A stretch of DNA of 64,000 bases from Candidatus Opimibacter iunctus (GCA_016716665.1 JADJVH010000009.1:170650-234649), one strand, 5' to 3'. Shown: positions 9,276-18,804, counted from the stretch's first letter. A program made the numbers and translations. The notes: generated by a model from the letters alone, not told the origin.

Positions 9276-9821
9276 TTGTCAGAAGCCGAACTCATACAAG
9301 GGTGCATACGTAATGACCGCAAGTGTCAGGAGCAGTTGTATAAGCAATACTTCCATACCATGATGTCCATGTGTATGAAATATACCAGGGATGAGGACAA
9401 GGCTCTCCAGATCCTCAATGATGGCTTCCTGAAAGTTTTTCAGAAAGTCAGTTCCTTCAGGAGTGAAGGTTCATTTGAAGGATGGATCAGGCGATTGGTA
9501 TATCACACATTGGCTGATTTCTATAAAAAAGAAAAGAGCTATATCAAGTTTATCCAATTTGAACCAGCGGACGAAAGGCAGGCTCCGGCGACACAAAGTG
9601 ATGCACTCGAATTTGAAGACTTAATCCGATTGCTCGATCATATCCCTGACCGGAGTGCAGAAGTATTCCGGTTGTTTGCTATCGAAGGATACTCGCATGA
9701 AGAGATCGGAGAGAAAATGAATATCAGTGAAGGGACTTCAAAATGGCATCTGTCCCATGCCCGTGAACGATTAAGATCAATACTAACCAATGAGCAACAT
9801 GCACGAACAACCTCAATATAA
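9276..9821 (+). CDS. ECF-type RNA polymerase sigma factor
   Basis: Redirects RNA polymerase to stress or envelope promoters. Region 2 (YKQYFHTMMSMCMKYTRDEDKALQILNDGFLKVFQK, positions ~21-57) is followed by FRSEGSFEGWIRRLV. Region 4 (LLDHIPDRSAEVF, then YSHEEIGEKMNISEGTSK) is a standard HTH. 181 residues. The start is TTG at 9276; no ATG exists before region 2. The 3' end overlaps the next gene by 32 bases, the usual arrangement for a sigma and its membrane partner. Confidence 0.85.
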   Translation: MSEAELIQGCIRNDRKCQEQLYKQYFHTMMSMCMKYTRDEDKALQILNDGFLKVFQKVSSFRSEGSFEGWIRRLVYHTLADFYKKEKSYIKFIQFEPADERQAPATQSDALEFEDLIRLLDHIPDRSAEVFRLFAIEGYSHEEIGEKMNISEGTSKWHLSHARERLRSILTNEQHARTTSI

Positions 9822-11175
9822 AATCACCCCCGAACAGGGCTGGGCAAAGATGAAGCCTATCCTGGAAGAGGCGATGCCCACGAGCCGCCCTTCAGGCCGA
9901 TCTCCGTTTGTATGGTGGACTACCACTACCGTGATTGTCGTCGCGGTCAGCAGCTTGCTTTTCTTGAGCGGCACCACCTCATCGGCCGACAAATCATCAA
10001 CTATCATTTCGACTACATCGACTTCCACATCTGTAGTACCTGCACAAAAGGAAAATAGTACACCGGAACCTTCCGGTGCATCATCAATTGGTAGCGAGTC
10101 AAGCGAAACGCAATCGGATATCAAGACTAATCCTGCCATTGTGGTACCAGCTAAAACCACCAACAAACCATCTGCAATTCATTCGAAGTCTGCAACCTCT
10201 AAAGCTAAGAAGCAATCTGCCGTAATTCCAATGGCAATGGTGGATCCTGCCATGCAATCAAGTGATGCTTTGGTCAATCAATCTGGTGAGGTGATTAGTG
10301 CAACTGGAAATACAGATGTTGCCGTTGTTGACAATCCTGCAGCCCGTCAAAAGGTGATTACGCATACGGATTTGCGCAACGAACGTATCATTGATCCGCT
10401 TCAATCGTTGAGCGAACTTGCCTTTGAGTCTCCTGATATGGCAAGCCAGTCTATACCATCAGGCACAGTGACTAAGGCTAAGCGCCAGGTTCCACTCATT
10501 GAGCCAAACGTTGCCATCAGTGGATTCGCGGGAGCTCATGGAGGTGTGGGATGGAGTGGTGCGGCAGGTGCCGGTGTCAATCTGGGAAGGCGGCTCAGCC
10601 TATCCACGTCACTTGGATACCTCAGTTTCAATCCTGATGCATCGTTGTTTGGTGGCAGCAAACAACTGGATGTCAGTGCAGGATCTAATGCCATACTCAA
10701 TTATGATCCCGCCTATACCGGCAATGAAGTCTATGTAGAATCAAACGCGATCAACAGGACCGCAGGATATAATGATATCAATGCGCTCGTAGATAAGGTC
10801 ACCCAGTGGCAAATCAATGCGGGTTTGAAATGGAAAATCAACAGAAGGTTTTTTACCGAAGTTGGTGCACAGATCGGATGGAATACAAAGGCCTATAGTT
10901 CATATCCCATCAGTGAGCCGGATCCTCTGGCTGGCCCTGGTGTTCGTTTTGATAATTCACTGAATGACTTTAATGTCATCCGGACGACTACAACCTCCCT
11001 CTATGCAGGACTGGGATTTCGTGTAGGACAGCATATCGACGTATTCGCCAACTGGACCCATGGGTTGGACAATTATATTCTCAACGACGCCCCAACGCCA
11101 ACGACTGCTCAATTTTCGAGTGACAGGACGGATTATATTCGCGGGTTGAGTCTGGGATTGCGATATACGTTGTAA
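9790..11175 (+). CDS. Inner-membrane-anchored protein with C-terminal beta-barrel (putative sigma-factor partner)
   Basis: Three parts are visible. The N-terminus is a short cytoplasmic tail of about 38 residues with GWAKMKPILEEAMP, followed by one transmembrane segment (about 41-60, FVWWTTTTVIVVAVSSLLFL). A ~190-residue linker follows, rich in Ser, Thr, Ala and Lys and suited to crossing the periplasm. The C-terminus (~250-461) has alternating beta strands like an eight-stranded outer-membrane barrel (SGFAGAHGGVGW, LSLSTSLGYLSF, GLSLGLRYTL). Position and overlap with the ECF gene suggest an anti-sigma role, but no known anti-sigma domain is recognisable. Confidence 0.6.
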   Translation: MSNMHEQPQYKITPEQGWAKMKPILEEAMPTSRPSGRSPFVWWTTTTVIVVAVSSLLFLSGTTSSADKSSTIISTTSTSTSVVPAQKENSTPEPSGASSIGSESSETQSDIKTNPAIVVPAKTTNKPSAIHSKSATSKAKKQSAVIPMAMVDPAMQSSDALVNQSGEVISATGNTDVAVVDNPAARQKVITHTDLRNERIIDPLQSLSELAFESPDMASQSIPSGTVTKAKRQVPLIEPNVAISGFAGAHGGVGWSGAAGAGVNLGRRLSLSTSLGYLSFNPDASLFGGSKQLDVSAGSNAILNYDPAYTGNEVYVESNAINRTAGYNDINALVDKVTQWQINAGLKWKINRRFFTEVGAQIGWNTKAYSSYPISEPDPLAGPGVRFDNSLNDFNVIRTTTTSLYAGLGFRVGQHIDVFANWTHGLDNYILNDAPTPTTAQFSSDRTDYIRGLSLGLRYTL

Positions 11176-11177
11176 AG

Positions 11178-11290
11178 GCCGAAAAGGCTGAAGGGATGAA
11201 AGGATGAAGGGATGAAAGGATGAGATACCTTCGCCAAAAAGGGCTACGGCATCCGAGGGAGGCTGAAAAGGCCAAAGAGGCTCAAGGGGC
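11178..11290. repeat. GGATGAAG / AGGCTAAAG word repeats
   Basis: Degenerate tandem words (AAGGGATGAAAGGATG, then AGGCTGAAAAGGCC, AAAGAGGCTCAAGG) fill the gap between two convergent genes. No coding potential was seen. Confidence 0.5.
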
Positions 11291-11332
11291 TAAAGAGGAA
11301 ATAGGGTCACGCTTACACCCTAAACCCACACT

Positions 11333-11441
11333 TCTTGCTGTCTTACTGTCTTACCATCTTACATAACCCTCACGTTCTCACGTTCTCACGTCTCACACAT
11401 CTTACTGTCTTACTGTCTTACAGTCTTACAATCTCACAGAT
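11333..11441. repeat. TCTTACTG / CTCACGTT word repeats
   Basis: Tandem degenerate copies of TCTTACTG and CTCACGTT on a 7-10 base step lie just after the ferredoxin stop codon on the minus strand. A different word family from 11178-11290. Confidence 0.5.
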
Positions 11442-11781
11442 GAAGTCTGGCCTTGCGGCCGAGTAAGATGTCCTCTGACTCGGGCCTGTCCGGATCAGGG
11501 AGGCAGCAATCAACCGGGCATACAGCCGCGCATTGAGGTTCGTCATGGAAGCCCTTGCACTCGGTACATTTATCAGGAACGATATAATAATAGTCCATGG
11601 AGACTGGCTCCAGTTTATTATTGACATCCACTACTGTTCCGTCTTCAAGCGTGTATTGACCTTTGAGCGTAGTCCCATCCTTCATCGCCCATTGGATCCC
11701 GCCCTCATAGATGGCATTGTTGGGGCATTCGGGTTCACATGCTCCGCAATTGATACAATCGTCTGTTATATAAATAGCCAT
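11434..11781 (-). CDS. 4Fe-4S dicluster ferredoxin
   Basis: Small cytoplasmic electron carrier, 115 residues. The first cluster ligands are in CINCGACEPECP (Cys 9, 12, 15, 19). The second are in CTECKGFHDEPQCAAVCPVDCC, after an insert of about 45 residues that carries beta strands. This long-insert form is common in Bacteroidota. Transcribed alone, convergent with the preceding operon. The partner enzyme is not in the window. Confidence 0.88.
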   Translation of the reverse strand: MAIYITDDCINCGACEPECPNNAIYEGGIQWAMKDGTTLKGQYTLEDGTVVDVNNKLEPVSMDYYYIVPDKCTECKGFHDEPQCAAVCPVDCCLPDPDRPESEDILLGRKARLHL

Positions 11782-11917
11782 AAGGCAAGTGTTCTTGAGT
11801 TAACCGAACAAAGGTAAGACTTCCATAGTTCATCCGGATTGTGTAATTGGTTGTGATGAGGCTAATGGGTTGAATATCAAATATTTGTTAAATTCCTGAG
11901 AATAGCCTTAATCAGCC

Positions 11918-11925
11918 TATTTTTG
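11918..11925 (+). promoter_or_regulatory. -7 box TATTTTTG before MATE gene
   Basis: Perfect TAnnTTTG, with only 7 bases between it and the ATG at 11933. The transcript would start at or next to the start codon, giving a leaderless or near-leaderless mRNA. Confidence 0.5.
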
Positions 11926-11932
11926 CGTTCCC

Positions 11933-13327
11933 ATGAGCCGCATCTCCCGATTCATAAAACTCTTCCGTCAGGCTATATCAGGTGCTGAAACGGAATATAC
12001 CACTGGCAGTATTGACAGGGCGATATTCCTGTTGTCTGTGCCCATGGTACTTGAGATGCTGATGGAAGGGTTGTTTGCCCTGGTAGACATCTTTTTCGTA
12101 GCTAAACTTGGCAAGGAAGCCACTGCGACGATCGGGCTGACGGAAGTGGTGATGTCCCAGATCGTAGCGATTGCCCTGGGACTTTCAATGGCCACAACGG
12201 CCATGGTCGCAAGGCGCATAGGGGAAAAGGATAATGAAGGAGCTGCAGTGGCCGCTATGCAATCGATCCTCATTGGTATCCTGATCTGCCTCATCATAGC
12301 TGTTGTCTTTTATTTCAAGGCTGGAGATATACTGGAGTTTATGGGAGGGTCTCCTGACCTGATCAGGATAGGCACAGGTTATACCCGGATTTTACTGACG
12401 GGCAGTAGCACCATGTTCTTCTTGTATTTGCTCAACGCGATATTCAGAGGAGCGGGCAATGCGGCTATTGCGATGAGGACACTCTGGATCGCCAATGGAA
12501 TCAATATTATCCTGGACCCTTTTCTGATCTTCGGGATAGGTCCTTTTCCGGAAATGGGGGTTGCCGGTGCGGCCGTGGCCACAACAATAGGCAGAGGTGT
12601 GGGGGTGGGTTACCAGGTATATCATCTCGTTAATGGCAAGAGTCTCGTACATCTGAAGTTGCGTCACCTGCAGTTTGTATGGGACATCATCTGGAAGCTG
12701 CTTAAAGTTTCTTCGACAGGCGTCCTTCAGTTTTTCATTGCCACCGCAAGCTGGTTGTTTATTATCCGCATTATTGCGTTGTTTGGAGATGCAGCCGTAG
12801 CCGGGTATTCAATCGGCATCCGTATTGTGATCTTTACGATCCTGCCCGCATGGGGCATGGCCTCAGCCGCCTCTACCTTAGTAGGCCAGAACCTTGGGGC
12901 GGGACAACCGGACCGCGCAGAGAAATCTGTATGGCGGACAGCCTACTTCAATATGATTTTCCTGACGACCATTTCAGTGCTCTTTGTCATCACGGCTCCA
13001 TGGCTGATTCCTTTTTTTACTAAAGAACCGGAAGTCATCCATCAAGGTGTCTTGTGCCTTCGCATCATCTGCCTTGGATATATCTTTTACGCTTATGGGA
13101 TGGTGATTGGACAGGCTTTCAATGGTGCAGGAGATACGGTGACACCTACGCTCATCAATTTCGTAGCCTTCTGGATGTTGCAGATACCACTGAGCTACAC
13201 CTTCGCCAAGCTCTTTGCATGGGGACCTGTGGGTGTATACTGGGGTATCGCGATCAGTGAGTCGCTGCTGGCACTCATCGCCATCGCAGTGTTTAGGCGC
13301 GGCAAATGGAAGACCGTCAAAATTTAG
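11933..13327 (+). CDS. MATE-family multidrug/cation antiporter
   Basis: Twelve-helix inner-membrane exporter of 464 residues, driven by Na+ or H+. It shows the paired bundles of the family: first half VPMVLEMLMEGLFALVDIFF and IGLTEVV, second half ASAASTLVGQNLGAGQPDRAEKS with a late QAFNGAGDT motif. The ~30-residue cytoplasmic N-terminus is normal. Start ATG at 11933, just after a TATTTTTG box. Substrate cannot be read from the sequence. Confidence 0.88.
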   Translation: MSRISRFIKLFRQAISGAETEYTTGSIDRAIFLLSVPMVLEMLMEGLFALVDIFFVAKLGKEATATIGLTEVVMSQIVAIALGLSMATTAMVARRIGEKDNEGAAVAAMQSILIGILICLIIAVVFYFKAGDILEFMGGSPDLIRIGTGYTRILLTGSSTMFFLYLLNAIFRGAGNAAIAMRTLWIANGINIILDPFLIFGIGPFPEMGVAGAAVATTIGRGVGVGYQVYHLVNGKSLVHLKLRHLQFVWDIIWKLLKVSSTGVLQFFIATASWLFIIRIIALFGDAAVAGYSIGIRIVIFTILPAWGMASAASTLVGQNLGAGQPDRAEKSVWRTAYFNMIFLTTISVLFVITAPWLIPFFTKEPEVIHQGVLCLRIICLGYIFYAYGMVIGQAFNGAGDTVTPTLINFVAFWMLQIPLSYTFAKLFAWGPVGVYWGIAISESLLALIAIAVFRRGKWKTVKI

Positions 13328-13420
13328 TGAGTTGTGAGTTGTGGGTGAAACTTCGTGAGACTTGAGGCGTGAATCGTGAGATGTGAATTTTTTCTGGTAG
13401 CTGGTAGCTGACTGCTGATA
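13328..13420. repeat. GTGAGTTGTGAG / TAGCTGATAG word repeats
   Basis: Gap between convergent genes, filled with degenerate GTGAG and GTGAA words and then TGGTAGCTGGTAGCTGACTG. A third word family in this window. Confidence 0.4.
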
Positions 13421-13422
13421 GC

Positions 13423-14769
13423 TCATTTTTTACTCATCCATCTCCCTCGTGTAAAATCCGGTATTGCCTGTGGCATTCCACCGCTGGCAATAGAAGCTTC
13501 TGACAATGGCGTGATCGCCATCCACGATGCAGCATCATAGACATCAAACGGAGGTTCCGTGCCTTCGGAAGCACATCTGACAAATGCCTCGGTTACAAAC
13601 CAGTCCATCCCACCATGCCCTGCACCTTCCGCATCTTTCTCATGTGCCTTCCAGGCATCATGATCATATTGCGTGAGATAGGTTGCTGCATCTTCCCATT
13701 GATGCTCCGGACTGGTGCCTTCGAGGTGGAGTTTTTTATTCACATCCATCCAGAGCCCTTTAGTACCCTGTACCCTGAAGCCCAATGAATAGGGCCTTGC
13801 CAGGCTGGTATCATGGTGCAGTACGATGGTTTCCCCATTCGTACACTTTACCATTGTAGTCACCTTGTCGCCCAGTCTGAATTCCAGTTTGGCATTTGGA
13901 TGATCTGGGCCTCCTTTAGGATGGTTGATGATGTATTCATGAAGTCCCCGTGATTTAGAGGCCATGGATACCAGTGTTTCCATCCGGTTGCCACGATTGA
14001 TATTGATCCACTGCGCCACAGGGCCAATGCCATGCGTAGGGTAGAGGTCACCGTTGCGATACAGACTATGCCAGGTTCTCCATTTTGCTTCACTGAATCC
14101 TTTGTCACCAAACTCAACTCCGGAATTGTATGGCGTGATCCCATCATTAAACTTCACACCACGCAGATCATGTTGATAGCCGCATTCAAGGTGGATGAGT
14201 TCCCCAAAGAGCCCTTTCTTCACCATATTCAATACTGCCATGACGTCTCTACGGAAACAAACATTTTCCAGAAAGAACAAAGGGGTGCCTGTCGATTCAT
14301 GTGTATTGACCAGTTCCCAGCATTCGTCCAGGGAGAAAGCTCCACTTACTTCCACACCTGTAAAGACGCCTGCCTTCATCGCAGCGATCGCCATCTGCGA
14401 ATGCCATTCCCATGGGGTGGCGATAATGACAGCATCTATTTTTTCTTTGTCAAGCATCCGTACATAATCGTGCGGACCCTGGTCATAGATCTCAGGCCAT
14501 TTTGCATCAAGGCCTTCGAATACTTTTTTAGTGGAGGCCAGCATCACCTGGTCAGGCTCAGCTATACAGATGACTTCACAATCCTTGCGTCTGAGCAGCA
14601 GGTCAATATGGTCCTGCCCCCTCAGGCCGCTCCCGATGATGCCCACTTTCAATTTGCCACTAGCATCAACCCTTTTCTGATATGGCCTCGCCATGATGTT
14701 TGGGGCCAGGCTTATACCTGCTCCGGCCAGGGCAGTATTGCGTATGAATTTTCGTCTTGATGCTCCCAT
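13423..14769 (-). CDS. Gfo/Idh/MocA-type enzyme resembling GH109 glycosidases, Tat-exported
   Basis: The N-terminus SRRKFIRNTALAGAG is a Tat signal, so a folded protein with bound cofactor is exported. The Rossmann motif KVGIIGSGLRG binds NAD(H). VIIATPWEWH and the GHGGMDW segment near residue 405 are typical of GH109 alpha-N-acetylgalactosaminidases, which use NAD+ in a redox-assisted hydrolysis. 448 residues, the expected length. GH109 members are hard to separate from other exported oxidoreductases, so the activity is inferred. With the GH20 at 3.7 kb it could serve amino-sugar glycan breakdown. Confidence 0.75.
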   Translation of the reverse strand: MGASRRKFIRNTALAGAGISLAPNIMARPYQKRVDASGKLKVGIIGSGLRGQDHIDLLLRRKDCEVICIAEPDQVMLASTKKVFEGLDAKWPEIYDQGPHDYVRMLDKEKIDAVIIATPWEWHSQMAIAAMKAGVFTGVEVSGAFSLDECWELVNTHESTGTPLFFLENVCFRRDVMAVLNMVKKGLFGELIHLECGYQHDLRGVKFNDGITPYNSGVEFGDKGFSEAKWRTWHSLYRNGDLYPTHGIGPVAQWININRGNRMETLVSMASKSRGLHEYIINHPKGGPDHPNAKLEFRLGDKVTTMVKCTNGETIVLHHDTSLARPYSLGFRVQGTKGLWMDVNKKLHLEGTSPEHQWEDAATYLTQYDHDAWKAHEKDAEGAGHGGMDWFVTEAFVRCASEGTEPPFDVYDAASWMAITPLSEASIASGGMPQAIPDFTRGRWMSKK

Positions 14770-14884
14770 TTGAAGCGTGGTTTAGTGCTATTAAATTAAA
14801 TGAGATGCCAAGATAATGATATGACTTACTCGGCGCATCATCAGACTAAAAATCACTTGATCACCGATCACCAGATCACAGAGT

Positions 14885-15646
14885 CTATAGTTTGTATATC
14901 CCTTTCATCATATTCAAAAAGAGTTCTTTCTTTCTTCGCGATACTTCTATTTCCAGGCCATTGGACAGGAGTATTTTTCCACCATCGCCATGTTTGTATT
15001 CTTTGACATGCTGCAGATTGACGAGAAATGATTTATGGACGCGGATAAATTGTTGTTCCTCCAGGAGCATTTCATATTCGAGCAATGTCTTCGAGGCTAC
15101 AATTTTTTGCTGGTTGGCAAGGTGAAAGGTGGTATAACTGTTTTCCGCTTCGCAGCAAATAATATCTCCTACCTGAATGATCTGAAAGCCCTTTATGGAG
15201 GGAATGCAAATCTTGAGGTCATTGGTCTTCTTTTGCTGGTGCAGGTTGTAGATCAGTGTCTCAAGGTTTTTATTCAACTGTCCGGCCTTGATTTTAGCTT
15301 CAGCTCTCGAGACTGCATCGATCAGGGATAATTCATCGACAGGCTTCAGGAGATAATCCACAGCACTGAATTTGAAGGCCTGAATGGTATATTCGATATG
15401 GGCTGTCACAAATATGATTTCAAAATCAATGGAGGGTAGTTCTCGGATGACCTCCAGCCCGCTCTTTCCGGGCATGGCAATATCCATAAAGACAAGATCT
15501 GGTTTGAGCCGTGAGATAACAGCCTTGACCTGGTGAGGATCCTGGCTGGTTTCAAGGATTTCGATTTGCGGACAATTGTTTTCGAGGAGATACCGGAGTG
15601 TATTGAGCCCGGTGATTTCATCATCGACGAGGAGTGTTCGTATCAT
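14885..15646 (-). CDS. LytTR-family response regulator
   Basis: The receiver domain (about 1-120) has acidic residues D8 and D9, phospho-acceptor D55 in DLVFMDIAMPG, and FVTAH. The LytTR DNA-binding domain covers about 145-253 (DIICCEAENSYTTFHL, FIRVHKSFLVNLQHVKEY, LEIEVSRRKKELF). It lies 8 bases downstream of the sensor kinase gene. Probable target sites have not been located. Confidence 0.9.
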   Translation of the reverse strand: MIRTLLVDDEITGLNTLRYLLENNCPQIEILETSQDPHQVKAVISRLKPDLVFMDIAMPGKSGLEVIRELPSIDFEIIFVTAHIEYTIQAFKFSAVDYLLKPVDELSLIDAVSRAEAKIKAGQLNKNLETLIYNLHQQKKTNDLKICIPSIKGFQIIQVGDIICCEAENSYTTFHLANQQKIVASKTLLEYEMLLEEQQFIRVHKSFLVNLQHVKEYKHGDGGKILLSNGLEIEVSRRKKELFLNMMKGIYKL

Positions 15647-15654
15647 TATATGGG

Positions 15655-18600
15655 TTATTCAAATTCTATTAATAGGACAAGTTCGGCTATAGTGCCTTGG
15701 GTTGTAGCATCCACCGTTGACCGGTCAGTGATGGTGAGTGAACTGGACATGTGATATTTCTGGTTCATGAGGGCAATTCGTTTTTGAATATTCTCGATTC
15801 CGGTAGACGTATGCGTTTCATCTTTGTGCTTCATCGACTCGATGATGCCTATGCCATTGTCGGTAATGCGGCAGACCAGTTTGTCATTCCGATAGAAGAA
15901 ATGAATATCAAGTTTTTTTTCTGTTTGGATCAGGCTCAGGCCATGCCAGATCGCGTTCTCGATCAGAGGTTGAATCAGGATAGGAGGCATTTTTATTTCT
16001 CTGGGCTTTACGGCATCATCTATTTCGATCGTGTAATGAAAATCTGTAAACCTGATTTTTTCCATTTCAATATACCTCCGGATATAATCTATCAGTTGTT
16101 CCAGGGTTATAAAACTTCTCCTCGAGTGATCAAGTGTATCCCTGATCAGTTGTGCAAACCTGCTGAGATAAAATCCGGCTTTGTCCTTATCACCGAGCAG
16201 GATCATCTCCTTGATACTATTGAGGCAATTGAAGATAAAGTGAGGATTCATCTGGGAATGCAACGCTTTCATTTCATAATCTGACAACAATCGGTCTATC
16301 GTGTTCCTGGCGGTCACACGCGCAAGGTAGCTGCGGTAGATCAGGTAAGTTACGGCAATGAAAATGGTGGCTAAAAGTATAATAAACCAGATTGACTTCC
16401 AGAATGGTGGTTTGATGTCGATGGTCAGCAGCCTTACCTGGTCGGGCCATCGTTTGGTCAAGGATTTAATTTTGATTTCCAGGTGGTACAGGTCACTGGC
16501 CAGATGATCAAGGATGATCGTATTGGAAATGTTAAGGTCTATCCAGGCGTCTTCCGGATGAAGCCTGTAATAGGTACGTACGTGATCTGAGCCATCAAAA
16601 TCAAGCCAGGTGAAGTTGATGCGGAGTGAGTTCCGGTCATAAGGTAGGATGATACGTTGATCAGGGAATGGAATTATTGAATCATCAGATATACCTATGG
16701 ATTCGATGAGCAGGTTAGGAAGTGGGTAATTGAATTGTTCTATTGTTATCGGAATCCGAACGATATCGTCATCATAGGCTGCCCAAAAGACATGGTTGGT
16801 GGAGTCATATGAAAAAGATGAAGAAATCGGGGCCAGGGGCAATCCGTCTTTTGGTCCCAGGACACGGGCTTCATGGGTCTCCAGATCAAAAATATCAATG
16901 AATGATCTGTTACCTACAAAAATAATATGATCGACAACCTGTGAAATAGCCAGGATGAACTCCCTTGACAAAATAGAAGGGGCGTAACTTGAGAATGTTT
17001 TATCGGCAATCGAGTAAGATTGCAACCCGGTGGCCTGGGTTGTAATCCAAAGATGACCACGGTCATCAGCACTAAAAGCATTGATGTTGTCCTGGAATTT
17101 TTCGTATCCGGCAAAGACATGGATGGCCGTGTCAAATTGCATATTGGCATAGTTGAATCGCGCAATGCCTTTTTTACCAACCCAGACGTTTCCTTCATAG
17201 TCTTCTGTAAACTCGTTTCCGAAGGGTAGAGGGAAGAGATGTAATGAATCTGATGTACTATACGGAGTAAATTGTTTGGTCTGATGATCATACAGGAGGA
17301 TGCCATTAAAGTGCCCGGAGCATGAGATCCAGATGTTGGACCTGCTGTCCCTGAACAAACCAGTCACTGAGGTTGAACCTTCATTAAATGGGGGCCTGGT
17401 TATTTTTCCTGCTGTTTTGGTTGAGATTGCATAATAGATAAGCCCTTCCCTTGAGCCAAACCATAGTGTATCTGTATTGAGGCTTTCGATACAGAATACA
17501 TCATTCCATTCGGGTGGAGTCACATTCAAGCGGATGCTATGCAGAAATTTACCGGAAGCTGCTTCCATCACGGTTACTCCATCCTTGTCACCTGCCGCGA
17601 AGTAAATCAAGCCATCCACATAGTGCACTACATTGACAGGTATGACCTTGGCATACTGATCAATATATGACCTGACATTTTGTGTATGGATTATTTTTTG
17701 ATTGAATGATTGTTTGTAGAGGCCATATTCAGTACCTATCCACCATCGGTTGTTTTTGTCGACCAGGATTGCTGTGCACCTGTGCTCGGCAAAATGACGG
17801 ATGCCATCACTGGTGATTGAGTCGGTTGACAAGTCAAGATGTAGCATGAAGAGCCCACCGGTAGCACCTGCCTGAAGGATAAGGCTATCGTTGGCTCGTG
17901 CAAGAAAGCCCCGCCAGGTGGATTCTAGCTTTTCATCAATCGGAACACCTGACTTAACCACTTGCTGCTTGTGGAGATCATAGATGGTGATGTCATCATC
18001 ATCCGGGCTGGTGAGCATCAGTTGATGCTGATTTAATGGGATGACGCTGCCTTTACGATGTTGGACGAGCGGGTTGAGCGAAGCATGCGCCGGGTGGTCA
18101 GGATTTACGTCAGCGATGCGCAAGGTTTCCGGGTCAAAGATTTTGGCTTTTCCTCCATCACCATAATAGCACAGGATATTACCATCAGCCATTTTATAAA
18201 GTTCCCTGCCATATCGCATGGTCTTGCTGATGTCCGCTATGGTATAGTGGTCGTAGCGCCATAGGAGATGACCCGTATAGTCGAAAAGGTAGAATCCTGT
18301 GTTGGTGCTCGTAAAGTATCCTTTGTGCTCAACTTCAATCACATCCCAAAACCTGTTCATGTAGATCCCAAGGGCAGTGCTGTCAGGAATGATACAATTG
18401 ATCGCCCTATTTGTTTGTGTATTCAAAACCTGCATGCCTCCCCTGGTGAGAATGGCCAGGCGATGTTGGCCCAGGTTTTCTAGTTTGTCAATGAGATTGT
18501 TTGGTATTGATGCAGGATCTTCTGAGCGGAAGTATTGTTTAAATTCAAGGCCATCGTATCGGTTCAGTCCTTCATAGGTGCCTATCCAGATATATCCAAA

Positions 18601-18804
18601 CTCATCCTGGATGATGGAGGTGATCCGGTGATCACTGAGGCCATCCAGTGTAGTCAGTTGGATGAATTGATCTTCCTGGGGCTGGGCATATCCCATCATG
18701 GAATACAACAGCAGGCAGATCAGCATGGCATTGGAGGTCCAATCCCAGGCGGTCAATCTTGTCTGAGGAAAAGTTGAATTCCGATGATCCGTTTGCCAAA
18801 TCAT
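15655..18804 (-). CDS. Sensor histidine kinase with two-component propeller and Y_Y_Y domains (LytS-type)
   Basis: Signal peptide, then a large periplasmic sensor of Reg_prop repeats (for example DEFGYIWIGTYEGLNRYDG, DSRSNIWISC, DYEGNVWVGKKGIARF). A Y_Y_Y sandwich follows (RTYYRLHPEDAWIDL), then one transmembrane helix near 790-815 and a HisKA_7TM/LytS-type kinase. The phospho-acceptor is in MNPHFIFNCLNSI near residue 850, and ATP-binding motifs ENAIWHGL and ITDNGIGI are present. It partners the LytTR regulator just downstream. Divergent from the adhesin at 19096, which makes that gene a plausible target. Confidence 0.88.
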   Translation of the reverse strand: MIWQTDHRNSTFPQTRLTAWDWTSNAMLICLLLYSMMGYAQPQEDQFIQLTTLDGLSDHRITSIIQDEFGYIWIGTYEGLNRYDGLEFKQYFRSEDPASIPNNLIDKLENLGQHRLAILTRGGMQVLNTQTNRAINCIIPDSTALGIYMNRFWDVIEVEHKGYFTSTNTGFYLFDYTGHLLWRYDHYTIADISKTMRYGRELYKMADGNILCYYGDGGKAKIFDPETLRIADVNPDHPAHASLNPLVQHRKGSVIPLNQHQLMLTSPDDDDITIYDLHKQQVVKSGVPIDEKLESTWRGFLARANDSLILQAGATGGLFMLHLDLSTDSITSDGIRHFAEHRCTAILVDKNNRWWIGTEYGLYKQSFNQKIIHTQNVRSYIDQYAKVIPVNVVHYVDGLIYFAAGDKDGVTVMEAASGKFLHSIRLNVTPPEWNDVFCIESLNTDTLWFGSREGLIYYAISTKTAGKITRPPFNEGSTSVTGLFRDSRSNIWISCSGHFNGILLYDHQTKQFTPYSTSDSLHLFPLPFGNEFTEDYEGNVWVGKKGIARFNYANMQFDTAIHVFAGYEKFQDNINAFSADDRGHLWITTQATGLQSYSIADKTFSSYAPSILSREFILAISQVVDHIIFVGNRSFIDIFDLETHEARVLGPKDGLPLAPISSSFSYDSTNHVFWAAYDDDIVRIPITIEQFNYPLPNLLIESIGISDDSIIPFPDQRIILPYDRNSLRINFTWLDFDGSDHVRTYYRLHPEDAWIDLNISNTIILDHLASDLYHLEIKIKSLTKRWPDQVRLLTIDIKPPFWKSIWFIILLATIFIAVTYLIYRSYLARVTARNTIDRLLSDYEMKALHSQMNPHFIFNCLNSIKEMILLGDKDKAGFYLSRFAQLIRDTLDHSRRSFITLEQLIDYIRRYIEMEKIRFTDFHYTIEIDDAVKPREIKMPPILIQPLIENAIWHGLSLIQTEKKLDIHFFYRNDKLVCRITDNGIGIIESMKHKDETHTSTGIENIQKRIALMNQKYHMSSSLTITDRSTVDATTQGTIAELVLLIEFE

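Noticed and set aside
11333..11441. Regular short repeats as a CRISPR array
   Set aside because: Units are 7-10 bases, degenerate and without spacers; no cas gene is in the window.
14032..14760. 242-residue plus-strand frame opposite the GH109-like gene
   Set aside because: The minus strand carries the Tat signal and Rossmann motif; the plus frame shows no recognisable feature.
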